In this document: piece by piece, positions 20,900 through 33,200 of the stretch
Numbering within the stretch: the first letter of the stretch is position 1
Layout: each line of letters begins with the position of its first letter
From: Hippasteria phrygiana
Taxonomy: Eukaryota; Echinodermata; Asteroidea; Valvatida; Goniasteridae
NCBI GenBank assembly: GCA_037893225.1
Contig: JAZGUH010000225.1
Span: forward strand, 1,550,001 to 1,614,000
Length of the DNA stretch: 64,000 nucleotides
Direction of reading: 5' to 3'
The notes under the pieces: generated by a model
The model's database searches: none
Told to the model about the DNA's origin: nothing
What the model saw: only the letters and a program-made list of their open reading frames with translations
Made by a program: the position numbers and the translations under genes

Positions 20900-23616
20900 T
20901 ATTTTCCTGTATGAAATTACTGTATGAAATTACTCTGTCACCATTTCAGATCGTACAGCTCAATATGCTTGCGTTCACCATAATATACAAGTATGGGGAT
21001 GACAGTAAATCTCAGGGGGGGGGTTCATGGTGGGTATTTCATTAAATCTACACAGAAAATTAAGTTGGGTGTAGTATTAAGCTTAATATTAATGATTAAT
21101 GCAACGAACCTGCACTACTATTCTGTTTAATGAAAGACATTTTGCAGTGAGGTCATGTATATGTATGCACATTCAACAATGACTTTAATGACATAAATGG
21201 ACTTGGGACCGCCAAACTCAAACTACCCTCTTACATTGGAATCAGTCTTGCAGTTTAAACTAGTTAACGTCGTTATTAAAAACAAAATACTGCAAAGAAA
21301 ACAAATCAAGCTGAATTACGGTTGAAAAATATTTCAACTCGGAAAGAAAACACAGTTTTAATATAAAGTGGGTAGAAATACGGACAATTTCTTACAACAA
21401 AAAATACTTCAGAAGTCATAAATAAAATAACACATCCACAGATCATGCAGATGTCTTCTTGGCAATCTTCCACTTTCTATAGGTATGACTGATTATGCAA
21501 ATTAATGCAAATTAATGCAAATAATGGACTGATATGCAAATAGCTCCCATGTTCCATTTCAATTACTGCAGTGATGAAAGGAGAAAGGGAACTCGACTTA
21601 CTATACTGCAGCATTGCATAAAGACAACAAAAATTAACTCATTAATTTCATCAAATGTTACGATATCATAATAACTTCCAAATTAAATGTGCAACGAAAT
21701 TGTCTGGCATGTGTTTATATGGAAACATCACTTATTTGGCACCTTCAAAAACATACTACTGCCAGAGAATCTAATTTCTGATTAGTTTACTACCATTTAA
21801 GAAATACAAAAGAAATTTCAAGATAAATTCAAAAGAGTTGATTTCAGTAGATTCAGGGGTGAGATTTGAGGAAAATGAAAAAAATGCACGAAACATTTGC
21901 AAGCATTAGATTTGTGTGGCGTCGCTGAAAAAAATAATGCATTTTCTACCAAAACCTACGGTTCAAACTTGCCAAAAAATTGTGACTTTACAATGAAAAG
22001 GAGACTGTTTCGGGTTGCAGAGGTCATTTCGGAATGATAAAAACAATTTAAGGATGCACAAATCTTCCGGGAATCTGGAAGATGGTCTCACCAAAAAATC
22101 CTGAAATCCATTTGTTCAATTTTTGAACTATCTGTGCTTCAGTAAACTCAAATATTTAAGAAGCCACCCTAAGTTATACATTGTAAATAAAGGGGCTTCA
22201 GGCATTCACAAAATGTCATTAACTCCAAGTTTTAATATTTCCTTTGACATTACAAAAAAAGGAGAATTAACCAAAATATTACGTACAGCTACATTGTACA
22301 GCTATGTTGGACACAGGACAACATTTTGAATAAGATGTGTTTAATTTGTATTCAATATTAATACTCAGTGAAATTATTGTAACATATTGCATGTGAAATG
22401 AGATGGAATTCCTATACACGCAATGTCCCCATCTTTACTACAAAAAAAAAACATTCCCGCAACATAAATATATCATATCCAAGATTAACGAGCCTTCACA
22501 AAATATTTCAAATTTATAATTTGTTTTCTTCACATTTGTACAAGTATGGCATAAAAGAATACATCTTGTTTTATGAAATGATATTTCAAGCATTGCTTCA
22601 AAATTAATGTCAAGTATTATTCAGTTCTGTGATATGTTATGTACAGTGGCAAAATAGTGCAAATTCTAATTGTGAGGTCACATACAATGAGCTCATAGCG
22701 TCAACACAATGGGCACCTGGTAACATTTGCTATACTTTCAAATTTTAATTATTTAACCCTTCTATGAAAAATGATTTAACATACACAGGACTTATTCCCA
22801 AATCCGTATCGTTACTAAATAAACTCTTTGTCTACCAATAAAATACAAAGAACTCATTTTAGACCAATGGTAGCAAAGGGTCCCGACATAGAATTGTTCT
22901 TACTTAAATCCATATCGTAAATAGATATACAATGTATACCCAATTTAACTTATAACTCAGAATTTACTTACTGCTATTTTGAGGCCATTTCATGACTTTT
23001 TGAGGAGTCTACTAAGTTCTACGCTGATGTGAATTTCAATGATTCATGACCCAGCAAAGACATGACCTCAAGCACATACTTTATGATCATTTTATGAGTT
23101 CTTTTTCCTTCTTAAATGTGTGTTTAGATGCCAGTCAGTTTAAACAAAAAAATAACAGCAATAAATAAGCTTTGGCACAGTAAACCAAGCAACGAATGCC
23201 TGAAGAGAGATCCTAGCAACATCACCTTTAGTCATAGCATGAATAATTTAAACAGCCAAAAAAACAAAAAATTATAATTTTCATCGCAAGTCCAAGAAGG
23301 GTATGTCATTTTGTTTCTACAATTCGGAGGCACGGACAGCTGTATTTTAATATATTTATTTCACAGTGCATTTAAATTATGGGTGTTGACTGTGCCCTAT
23401 TTTTTTTGCAATTTGCAGCTATCACGACAACTGTACACTGAAAACATTTCAGAAAACAAAGCTGGGTAAAGTTGTTTACATGGCAGTTTGTTTCGGAACA
23501 TTGCTAGGATCACATGTTGAAAAACAAATCTTGATATTGTTCTTCGGTTCAGAGTCGATCAGTAGGGGGACTTCAAAACAATGACATTAATAATTACCAT
23601 TTCAATGTTTATCATG
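20900..23616. other. Long AT-rich intergenic stretch
   Basis: No convincing exon on either strand. It is notably poorer in recognisable transposons than its surroundings and contains an octamer-motif cluster (21495-21541). It could include an unrecognised 3' UTR, but nothing proves it. Confidence 0.45.
21495..21541 (+). promoter_or_regulatory. Cluster of four octamer motifs
   Basis: ATGCAAAT occurs at 21495, 21505, 21515 and 21534. The first three lie exactly 10 bp apart. ATGCAAAT is the classic POU-domain factor site. The function is inferred, and simple duplication of a 10-mer is an alternative. Confidence 0.35.
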
Positions 23617-23803
23617 AAAAAACCCTCAACGGCCATAGCTGCAGTGTAAAATAAAAACCTGGCCAGTAGTCGTCTATATGCTCATTCCTGTGCGTATTCA
23701 ATCCATTGTTTGCCTAGCCTATTGTGTGCATATTATGCTTGGCTGCACAAGCCCATATGGCATACCAGCACCTCATTAATAACACCCAGACAGAATGGGT
23801 TAA
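23617..23803 (+). mobile_element. TTAA-type short element, CCCTTG family
   Basis: It is related to 3772-3956, with shared blocks ACCTGGCCAG, CAATCCATTGTTTGCC, GCACAAGCCCATAT and ACCAGCACCTCATTAATAA. It ends GGGTTAA. Confidence 0.65.
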
Positions 23804-24227
23804 TATACCTTACTGAACTGTAGACTGGTTCCCGCCCCTAAATATAGGAACCGGTAGATAGTATAGATATGGTGCTTTTGACTGGCCCTCATGTGCACAA
23901 GCGTTGTAATATTTCCCCATTTTTCAAGTGCTGATGGTGTTTTTCATACTTGCAAATAGGTCTGAGAAACTTATTTTGTTGAATGTATGTGTGTTTTAGC
24001 AAGTTTCTGGCGTATTAAAAATTAAAACTCTAATTAGTATAATCCTTTGTCCAATTCTCCAGCTTTAACCTTCATCCTAATCCCTCCCCGCATTCATCCT
24101 TACCCAAACCTCTCTCTTTGATGTTTACCCACTGCCATGCTCCCTTGCATCCCTCTTTTGTGTTTCTCCACCCACCCCCTCATGCATGTGTGTTCCCTAC
24201 ATGTTTGTTTCTTGTACTCTGTCATTT

Positions 24228-24276
24228 GCCTTTGAGAAAGAACTTGCTTAAGTTCGAAACGTCAGGCCAGCTAATT
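24228..24276 (+). other. CGAAACGTC motif with short hairpin
   Basis: TTTGAGAAAGAACTTG is followed by a stem AACTT/AAGTT and then CGAAACGTCAGGC. This layout resembles the degenerate hammerhead-like motifs of Penelope-type and related retroelements. The catalytic CTGATGA box is not intact, so activity is unlikely. Confidence 0.3.
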
Positions 24277-24519
24277 TTTTGATTAGTATAATCCTGGCAG
24301 AATGGACCTACGAAATAATGACGTTGCACTGTGGTTACTATGTTTGCCAAGGGAGGACATGTGCAGATATTACGTTGTACACAGTTTCCCCAACAAAATA
24401 CACTTTGTACATAGATGCTTATTTTAAGGATTATTTTATACTTTTGTTTCAGGAATCTAAAGGCAGAGTTGTATTCAAGTCCGTGCAAGTCCTTTCATAA
24501 AGCCGGTCACAAGTAACTG

Positions 24520-24625
24520 GATGAACAATGACAAAGGAATGCCTTTGTCAAAGCTCATTTGAATAGCTTGTGATTGGAATTAGGACTGGAGGGTTTGTGA
24601 CGGACTTGCAGGGACTTGCAGACAA
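24520..24625 (+). repeat. Dispersed flank with short GACTTG-type repeats
   Basis: It has the AAAGGAATGCCTTTGTC ... GAATAGCTTGTGATTGG flank with only a few GGACTTGCA units, then ACAACTCTG. An inverted relative is at about 37765-37970. Confidence 0.65.
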
Positions 24626-24850
24626 CTCTGTCTAAAGGAAACCACTGCCGTTTCTGTATGAGTTTGAAAAATGTAGTCTTGACATAATCCCAACTTGTAT
24701 ATACTGGAATGAATGCCATGATACCACAGCGCGCTGTTCCGTTTCCACCTGGCTGCACGAATTTAACGAGGTAAACACAGCTTAGCATCATTACTTCCCA
24801 GGTCTATAGAGTACCGAAGTCCAACGTCAGTTGGCACGACAACTGGCTCC

Positions 24851-25036
24851 AAACTAATGGATACACCTGCAATATACGTGACCAGGAACCAGTCTAAAAG
24901 AACTGGAATGCTGGCCTATTCTGCTAATGAAAACTATTTGTGACCCAACCCAACGAAATGAATCACACATTTGCAAGAGATGCTTTTCAGTTTAATAAGC
25001 CCCCCCAAAAAATAGTTCTTCCGATTACATGGCTTA
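24851..25036 (+). repeat. Near-identical direct repeat, copy 1
   Basis: Nearly identical to 25952-26142 from AAACTAAT through GATTACATGGCTT. Only a few substitutions and small length differences are visible. Confidence 0.9.
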
Positions 25037-25951
25037 ACAGCTAGTCATGCAAACACATTGACACAAAATACCAAAAGTATTCTGGTTCCAAACATTGCAT
25101 TGACGTCATCATTTCAGTACTCTATTCTGCCAGGTTTATGTTAATTAGTATTACTGCTACCGGTCTCCATAATCAAAGTCAGAATGATAATGGTGGGACC
25201 ACAACGTATGTTTCCTCCGCCAACTTAGTTTTGCTCATTGTGCAGATCTACAGTTTACCCTTTGTGCTGTACAAGGACGTCAGATCAGTTTCTTTTTTTA
25301 AGCAATGAGGTGCTTATTTGCATTTCAATAGGCATAATGGTGTTGCCTAATTGAATTGCATAGTAGCCTTTTACAAGCAGTGATATTTGTTGATTTCCTC
25401 TGGTGATTATCAGTGTGCAAACATTTTTTGGGTCTGATTCTCGAGTTCAAACCCAGTGTAGGCTGTGCTTCGATTCCATAGCAGCAATCGATTAACTGAA
25501 CCAGCGATCCTGGTGATTTTCGAATAATGCATAATTCAATAGCTTTTAATCATATTGATACCAATCACTATAGAATTATGCCGAGAATCGATACTATCTA
25601 CTTCTGACTTTTCCTGACAATGTTACAAAGAAATCAATAAATATTACTTTAAAAACCTTTGCACGCCTAATTTTATAATGTGTGTCTTGGGAAACTTCTT
25701 GTGCACATATATTTCTGGGGTACATCTGACAGAAAAACCCATATGAGATAATTTGAATGGTTCGTGTTGTCATAGCGTTTGTGCAGTATTTTGGCAATAC
25801 GCCTAGTAGCATCCCGATGTAAAACTATCTCACAGACATTATTATCAATGGCTATGACAATACAAACCATTCAAATTATCTAAGTCGTAGCCACAAAAGA
25901 CCCGATTCGGACAATGGCTTTACTGTGCGACTGCAGCATACCAGCCTGTGA
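25037..25951. other. Unique spacer between the direct repeats
   Basis: No gene is recognised. It contains an inverted repeat near 25745-25882 (AGATAATTTGAATGGTT and AACCATTCAAATTATCT). Confidence 0.5.
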
Positions 25952-26142
25952 ATAAACTAATCTGATACACCTGCAATATACGTGACCAGGAACCAGTCTA
26001 AAAGAACTGGAATGCTGGCCTATTCTGCTGATGAAAACTATTTGTGACCCAACCCAACGAAATGAATCACACATTTGCAAGAGATGCTTTTCAGTTTAAT
26101 AAGCCCCCCAAAAAATAGTTCTTCTTCCGATTACATGGCTTT
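25952..26142 (+). repeat. Near-identical direct repeat, copy 2
   Basis: The second copy of the ~185-bp block at 24851-25036, about 1.1 kb downstream in the same orientation. Confidence 0.9.
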
Positions 26143-27417
26143 TGAAAATAGGGTAGGTAGGGAAATTGTTTTTAGGCATTTTTGTGTGTGTGCTGAGCAT
26201 ATGTAGGTGTCTATGTGTAGTAAAGGTTTAAATGTAGTATTTACAGCATTTATGTTTTTTAACTTTTTTTCCGAAAACATTTAGGGTCGGGCCGTTAAAA
26301 TAGGGTAGGTAGGGTAACCAGAAGCAGAACTATTTATTGTTGGCCTTGCATGCCGTTAAACTGACAAATACAATGGGAAAACAATAGCAAAATCTTATTT
26401 TCACCCACATTCACCAATATGCCAAACCGAGTGATTTATCAAAATGAACAGCTATGCGTGCTCTTTGCAATCCAAGTGAAAAAACACGTCTTTCTAACTC
26501 ATTTCGTGTGATCCAAATTACTTGATACATGTACATATGTACTTGACAGAGTAACTTTATCCCTGTCAGCATGAGTTGGGAGAGATGGAGAGAGTAAGTG
26601 TTGGTTCTCATCGCAGGGAGGAATCGTAGAAGTGGGCTGGTTTGATCTGTTAGCAGTATCCGATTCCACCCTCGAGCCATATCAAATTACTACACAGTGC
26701 TAGCGCTTCATTCCCTCATCATGCAGATATATCACTGATTTCTATGTAAACTGAATACCTCACTGACTATTGCATGCTGTACAAACAACCGAAGCTTGCA
26801 GCAGCCATATTAGTACACCCATCATATGGGATCATTTTCATATCAATACAGTGATGAATGTGCACTACTGAGAATGAGGATGAAAGAGGATGAAAGTGGA
26901 CCCTGGGGACAAGGGTATCAAACCTATTGTACTGGGAGTGATGATATGGCGGACGGTAGCTTCAACTCGTAAGATCTCCTGCACATATCTGTAAACACCC
27001 AGAAGTGCTGCCCAAAAGAGCACTGCCGCATCCGTGTACTTGGATTGTGAATACCCATTTAGATGTTGAGTTTATCCAGCTCCGCCCTGACCACAATTTA
27101 GTTCTCTTGTGCATGAAAATCAGTACAAGCAACTGCACTAAATATACTAAATTGAGAGTTTTCCATAGGTTGGTGCACAAACATGGATGCATCCAGGCTT
27201 CACTCCATATCCTTTTGGTAGGTGTGATGCAATTTGGACCAGGAAGTGCAGTGTAAAATGAATGGAGTACGTGCGCTTGGTGCTTCATGCACTTTCCATA
27301 GAGCCCCAAGTATTTGAACGCGGAAATTTATTCTACTTTAATAATACAGTGCTAACTCACTATCCTCCGTGTAAGTCAATACAGCTATGTGGCTTCCAAG
27401 CATTGCCTGAAGACCAA
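26143..27417. other. Intergenic stretch
   Basis: No gene is recognised. Bases about 27160-27290 (GAGTTTTCCATAGGTTGGTG ... GGAGTACGTGCG) resemble parts of 60555-60900, so part of it is an interspersed repeat. Confidence 0.5.
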
Positions 27418-27657
27418 GGGCCAATTTCATAAAGCTGTTAAGCACAAACATTTGCTTAGCATGCAAATGCTTCCTTGATAAAAACTGGATTACCAACCAG
27501 ATTTCTATGTGTGGAATATTGCTTTTGACTGGCATTCAGCTGTTGTTTGCTTAGCATGAAAATTACATGGACTTTTGGCTGGTAACCTGTTTTTACTAAG
27601 CAAGACATTTTCATGCTAAGCAAATTTGTGTGCTTAACAGCTCTATGAAATTGGCCC
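27418..27657. mobile_element. TIR element, GGGCCAATTTCAT family
   Basis: The ends GGGCCAATTTCATAAAGCTG and AGCTCTATGAAATTGGCCCC are inverted repeats with a short offset, followed by TTAAGCACAAA/TTTGTGTGCTTAA. Partial relatives start at about 33841 and 15155, and an end-only trace is near 61430. Confidence 0.85.
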
Positions 27658-28901
27658 CAGGGGTAGTGGTTGGGAGGGGGTGGGGAGGAGGGTATTCTTA
27701 TCAAAAAGTCTGGTAACCGGAATGAAGAATCCCACACTAAATGTATGCAATGTGTGCCAGGACGGACAAAAATCCGGATCAAGTGTATCCCATGATGCAC
27801 TGCAGCAAGAGTTGATTCCGGACCAATCATAGGACAGTAGTGCAGTGCAGGAAGGACAGTCCACCAATCAAGACAGGGTGAGTCAGGGAGAGTGGCTTGG
27901 AATCTGAGGAACCGTCCAGCATACTCCGGTGGCTCACGGTTGTTGTGACTCTTAGTCTCCTAGCATCAGCAGCTGTTCTGTCCACTTGACTGACAGGGTT
28001 CAAATTATTATTTGCTTTGTGGAAAAAGACAACATAAAGAATGAAAAAATGGAGGTGGCAGGTTCACATCCCCCTCCTGCCAGTTTTCTTTGCTCACTTT
28101 GAAAACTGATGAGAATTCCCCCCCCCCCAGTCAGTTTCCCTTGTGGTTTGTTTGGTTAGACAAATGTGAATATAAGAATGCATCTTAAGGGAGACAGTGG
28201 ACAGTGGGCAGGGGGGGGGGATTTTTGTGACAATCTGAGTTGTTTCTCAAGGTCTAAAAACCTTTGTCAAAATGTCTGGTTAAGTTGGGATTCGTTTAGG
28301 GTTGATTAAGTTTTGTACACAAGTCTATAGCAATGTTTCCCAAATGTTCAATTTTCGATTGTTATAATTCTCTTTTTTTTTAAATAAATAAATATTCCTA
28401 TCAACTCAGCACTAAATACATGTAGTTCTTGATGCCATTTGGCCCAAAAATTTAGTGATACAAAACCATTTTTTACACCACCCCTGAGACGTAGCAAATA
28501 CCTTTGCAAATGACACAAGTGCATGTACTGCGGAGATTTTGCATTTTAATTTTTCTACAAGTGGTCAATTTTGAGAGAGTTGTGTACCGCCAACCATTCA
28601 GCATACTTCACATTGGGAATGGAAACTTTCAGAAAGGCAAGGCTATTCAACTTAAGGCATGTTTGATGGTGGGTGGGTGGGTGGGTTGAGTTTGGGTGTT
28701 TTTAGATTAGTCTCCTTACGGGGTACCGGGAAGAAAGGGTAACAATGGGGACAATGGTACCCCACGAGGGAGTCTTTAGGTACGCCACAAAGTTAACACT
28801 ATGGCTTTTGAGATTTCAATGGGGACAAAGGAGAATAAAAGAAGGAAAGTAAAGTCCACAATAGAGGTACCCCATATCTACCCATATGTGAGGATGAGTT
28901 T
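27658..28901. other. Intergenic stretch
   Basis: No gene is recognised. A fragment of tRNA-like element family A (GCAGGTTCACATCCCC, CTCCTGCCAG) lies at about 28048-28107, followed by a C run. Confidence 0.5.
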
Positions 28902-29078
28902 GTATATGCCGGCAATCGTGGACCTAGGACAAAAGAATTCGAGCGTAGACAAAGGGTCCACGTTTGACCTAACGTCCACGATTGAAAATCGTGTACAAAA
29001 CCAATGGGAGGCCTTCCGAAAAAGTTAGAGTATAAACAAAAGAGGAACAATGGGAGGTCCACGATTGCACCCGTTTAC
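28902..29078. mobile_element. MITE, ACCGGCAATCG family, copy 2
   Basis: Opposite orientation to the copy at 12876-13052. Shared blocks include GCCGGCAATCGTGGACC, ACGATTGAAAATCGTGTAC and GGGAGGCCTTCCGAAAAAG. The termini have diverged (GTATATGCC, CCGTTTAC). Confidence 0.85.
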
Positions 29079-29651
29079 ATGACTGTGTGAGTTTGGGTGG
29101 GTGGGCAGAATGCCAGGTTGAAGGAATATTACTTCCCTTGCATTATCACCATGATTCAAGCTCTGATCTCACCAGGGCCAACATTTTGATTGGATTTTTA
29201 AGCCCTGATCTAATCCAGTCAGTTTTCCCCGGGATATTTCTCCTGGGTTTTCCTGCCCACCTCTCAAACTGAACATTTCCTCGCTCTCTTCTCATCACCG
29301 CTTTCTCTTTGACTTGCCAACTTTTTAGAGTTACTTAGATTTATTTGGCCCACGAAAATAACATCTGTGGTTCCCGTTATACTGAAAACAATTTAGGAAA
29401 GGAGGCTGGGAATTTTATTAAAAATTTAACCTAAACCTTTGCTGCCCCCCAAAAAAACATGAGTGGGGAAAGTCCGAGAATGCAACAATTTTGTTTTCAC
29501 AACTTCTGCAGAACTTTTGGTTAAATAACTAAAAAAGGCCGCCATTTTGAATTTCTTCGCATGTCTTATTATATGTACACAAAATATTATATTTCAGCTT
29601 CTTCACACACTGCTTGTATGTTTTACAGTCTAAATGGATATCTGTTCTTGT
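29079..29651. other. Possible PPP1R37 3' UTR end region
   Basis: Minus-strand AATAAA hexamers at about 29345-29340 and 29417-29412 could serve as the PPP1R37 poly(A) signal. This is unproven. Confidence 0.3.
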
Positions 29652-29777
29652 GCAGCCAAACATAATGCAAATAGTAGGGAAATAATAGATTGAATCTCTA
29701 GAGGAATGTGCATAGATGCCAACCAGCCAGGTGGTCTTTTTCAAACCGTGGCCATGACCATCATCCGTATTCAAGAG
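29652..29777 (+). mobile_element. Truncated TTAA-type element, CCCTTG family
   Basis: The right half only (CCAGGTGGTCTTTTTCAAAC, CCGTATTCAAGAGG), matching 8120-8423. Confidence 0.6.
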
Positions 29778-30010
29778 GGGGATGGAGGGGTAGGGGAAGG
29801 GGATAGAGCAAGGCCAGGGGAATGGCACAGAGGCAGGGCAAGATCAGGGTGAGAGCAGGGCGGGGGTTGGGCGGAGGCAGGGCGGGGGCAGGGCGAGAGC
29901 AGGGCGGGGGAAGGGCGGGGGGAAGGAACAGGGGTGGGATGGGATGGGATGGGATGGGATGGGGTGGGGTGGGGTGGGGTGGGGTGGGGTGGGGTGGGGT
30001 GGGGTGGGGC
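29778..30010 (+). repeat. G-rich tract with (GGGAT)n and (GGGGT)n
   Basis: An irregular GGGCAGGGCGGG-type stretch leads into about 15 perfect pentamers, GGGAT then GGGGT, at 29934-30009. Glycine- or proline-rich open frames here are artefacts. Confidence 0.93.
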
Positions 30011-30195
30011 AGAGCAGGGCAGAGGAGTTCCCAAGTAGTTACACGTACATGTACCTGCTGTGTTTTGCATGTCATTTTGTGCAGTAATTTCACACTGATT
30101 TATAATAACTCTTTCATCTGTTCAAATTCTGGCACTAGATTTAATGCTGACACTACATGTACTACTCCAGATCCATTTACCTTGAATAAGTCCTC

Positions 30196-30272
30196 TTATG
30201 AGATCTTGATGTCTGCTTGCATGGTACTCCTCACCTTGGCCATGATCTGATCAAGCTCCTTCTCAAAATCAT
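30196..30272 (-). CDS. PPP1R37: PPP1R37 terminal exon
   Basis: The exon encodes DFEKELDQIMAKVRSTMQAD and then IKIS and TAA. It is joined by a split Asp codon (G|AT). The acceptor is CATCCCCAG. It was assigned because it is the only downstream minus-strand segment with a good acceptor, matching phase and an acidic amphipathic C-terminus; the family match of this last piece was not checked against homologues. Confidence 0.75.
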
Positions 30273-33200
30273 CTGGGGATGACGACAACGCTATGGCAAG
30301 CAAGAAGAAAGATGAGAGTTGCAGATAAGATGCCAAAAAAGAGACAACCTTCACTGTCAGTAATCCGAGATGAACTTGGAGTATATGTCCGATTGAATGA
30401 CCGTGGGGAGTTCCAGAAACACACATCCAGTGGCACTTCCAGGTCTTGAGTCCCTGAGGGAATTGACGCACCAGGAAATTGGGGGGGTTCGAACCCCCCC
30501 CCCCCTCCCCCCGTGGTTTTCAATTTTAACGGTTCCACATACAGTGCGGAACCGCTATTGTTTTCGTTAAGATTTTGTTCTTTTTTTCTGCCCAAATCAT
30601 AATTGAGATTCTACACAAATTTTCTAGACGTCACTTTTGTCATTCAACAATCTCAGATCTTAATAATAATTGGTACATACATAGACCCTATAGCGAACTC
30701 GTGTCTCGAAACATGACGTCATGATGACGTCATCGGGTGTCGAATCACAAGCCATTTAACATAATTTTGGTCAATCTTTGAACATCCATATCACATCAAC
30801 CGTATGAGACCGCAACTTGCTTTTTGCGGCAACAGATAGAGTTGACATAGGGCTTCATTTTTTATTGTGTGCATGAAATCACGTGACCCTTCCTTCCGGG
30901 TCAAATTGGCACAAACCGGAAGTGGCTCATAATATAAAATTGGTAAAATATTTCGAATTGCTTTCAACGGTGTTAGTATCCGGCTATGTTGTACTTAACA
31001 AAAAAATTACCTGTGACGTCATAAAATGTTCGAGCGCCCTCTAGCGGCAGGTTGAAAAATGTTTAAAATCAATAATCAGTTGATGTGTGTGGCGAAGTTT
31101 GCTGAAATCACTTTATAATTGACGTATGTAATCGGCAATGAAAAGAACTTTAAACCTTTACAAATTGCTGAAAAATCAACCGCGAGAGATATACATTTTG
31201 TGTGTAATCCAGATTTTTGCTTCAGACAGTACAGTTGACATAGCTCTCAAGCTTTTTGATAATGACGTCACGATAAAATCGTTAAAAATGCATAACCAGT
31301 AGCAAAAGTTGCAACATACATCTTCCGTCAATAGAGGGCGGTATATAACTCGAAACGAAATTGGGTGTGAGTGGTGCGTGCCGATCGTATCAACTGCAAA
31401 ATGGCAACCCCCCCCCCCCCCCCCCCCCACCTATAAAAAAAAAAATATTATTAAGGGGCTGACATCTGTAGTGTGTTGATCTGCATTCGGTTTGGACATA
31501 GACATAAGCCTTAAGGCTCCCGAAACGCCACCCATTAAAAACTGGCCCGTTAAAAATGTCCACCCCCCTTCTGAATAGAAGGGCCTAGCACTTACCCCCC
31601 TAGTCAAACCCTAGATGCAATGGTGATTGGGTGGGGGAGGGAAATTGCAAATCTTTCTGGAAAAAAAAGTGGTTCCAATTTATTTTTTGAAAAGCGGGGA
31701 TGAGGAGGGGTTTAGTACTGGTTGTTAAATGGTGGCACTTTAAGCCCTTGAGTACGGTTATTCTAGTAAGGCGCCGGGGCGGCCTGTGCAACCAAGCGAA
31801 ATGGACACAAGAGGCTTGTGCAGCCAAGCGTAACATACACAATAATCCAACAATGGATTGAAAATGCAGAAAATGGCGTGTATTGATGTCGTCCGGCCTG
31901 GTGGCAAATATTTTTTGCACTATTTGGCGTTTGGCGTCTTCCGTACGCAAGGTGTTAAAGAGGAAGTTCAGTGGTGAGAGAAGTCTGTGTCATTTTAGCC
32001 CGCTGGGGCCATTTGTCTAAAAGTCGTCGCTGCGGGCAGCAAACAATTTGACGTCATAGGACGAACTTCCCTTTTGTGTCTGGGCACAAACTCCCCTTTT
32101 GTGTCTGGGCACAAAAGGGACGTTCATCCTATGACGTCGATTTGTTTGCTGCCCGCAGCGACGACTTTTAGACAAATGGCACCAGCGGGCTGTGCTGCGC
32201 TAGAGGGGACTTAATAAAAATAGCTCTCAAAAGTCACTTTTTGGGTATTTCATGGCAGAAATTTTGTATTTTACAATATGCAATCTACATAAAAATAAAA
32301 AAATGACGCAGACCTTTGATTAGTTTTTTTAATGAAAATGTATGTAGTTGGGGCATATTGATCATTCTTATGTGAATTATATAATTATTAAATGTAAAGT
32401 GTTCTGCAATTTGGTCATTGACCACAGCGAACATTGTTTAATAATAAACCATTTCAAATCAAATCAAAGACTTCTCTCAGCAATCAACATCATCTTTAAA
32501 TTCCTAAAAAAAGTTGCTGTGAAAAATCCCCCCCCCCCTTTCGTTGATGGCTTTTTGCCTTTCCTTTGCAATGTCCATCACAATATTCCAAACTTCAGCT
32601 ATTTTACTTTCAGAGGAAGAAAAACCAAGCTTATACTAAAATAGGAGGCATGAAAGAAACAAGCTTTAAACGTTTACAAGAGATATGCTTCTTGCACGAT
32701 GTTGGCATTCCGCAATTCCGTAATATCAGTGAAAAATAAATTAACAACTTACAGAGTTAGAAAGGTCTATATTATTCTCTTTTTTTTCTAAAAGTTGCAC
32801 ATTTCCAGCATACAACTGCAAAGAGAAATTTTTAAAGTTAAATTGTACCAACCTTCCTTTTGACTATTTGATTCTGCCATTCCTTCCATCTCAGCATTGG
32901 TCTTGTTCCCCACCTCCACACTGCCGTTAACAAGGCTGATTGTTTCACTGTCGCCACTCCCTTCTATATTAATACTTGGTGGTTCTCTGCCACGGCCCGT
33001 ATTGTCCTTGGTTTCTGTTTTACTACCTTGATCAGTTTTCACTTCTGTCTGCGACGGAGTTTCCACATTCCCATGGGCTGAGTCTGTTTCGGGGATTACA
33101 TCATTCACTTCCCCCACGGGGACGTAGCTGTCAAACTGTCCATACCCCATGACCAAGGTGCTGTGGGAGAGTATCGTCGGGGATGCGGCGGCCATCGCAG

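Noticed and set aside
29761..30250. Proline-rich (-) and glycine-rich (+) open frames
   Set aside because: Low-complexity G/C tract; composition explains the lack of stops.
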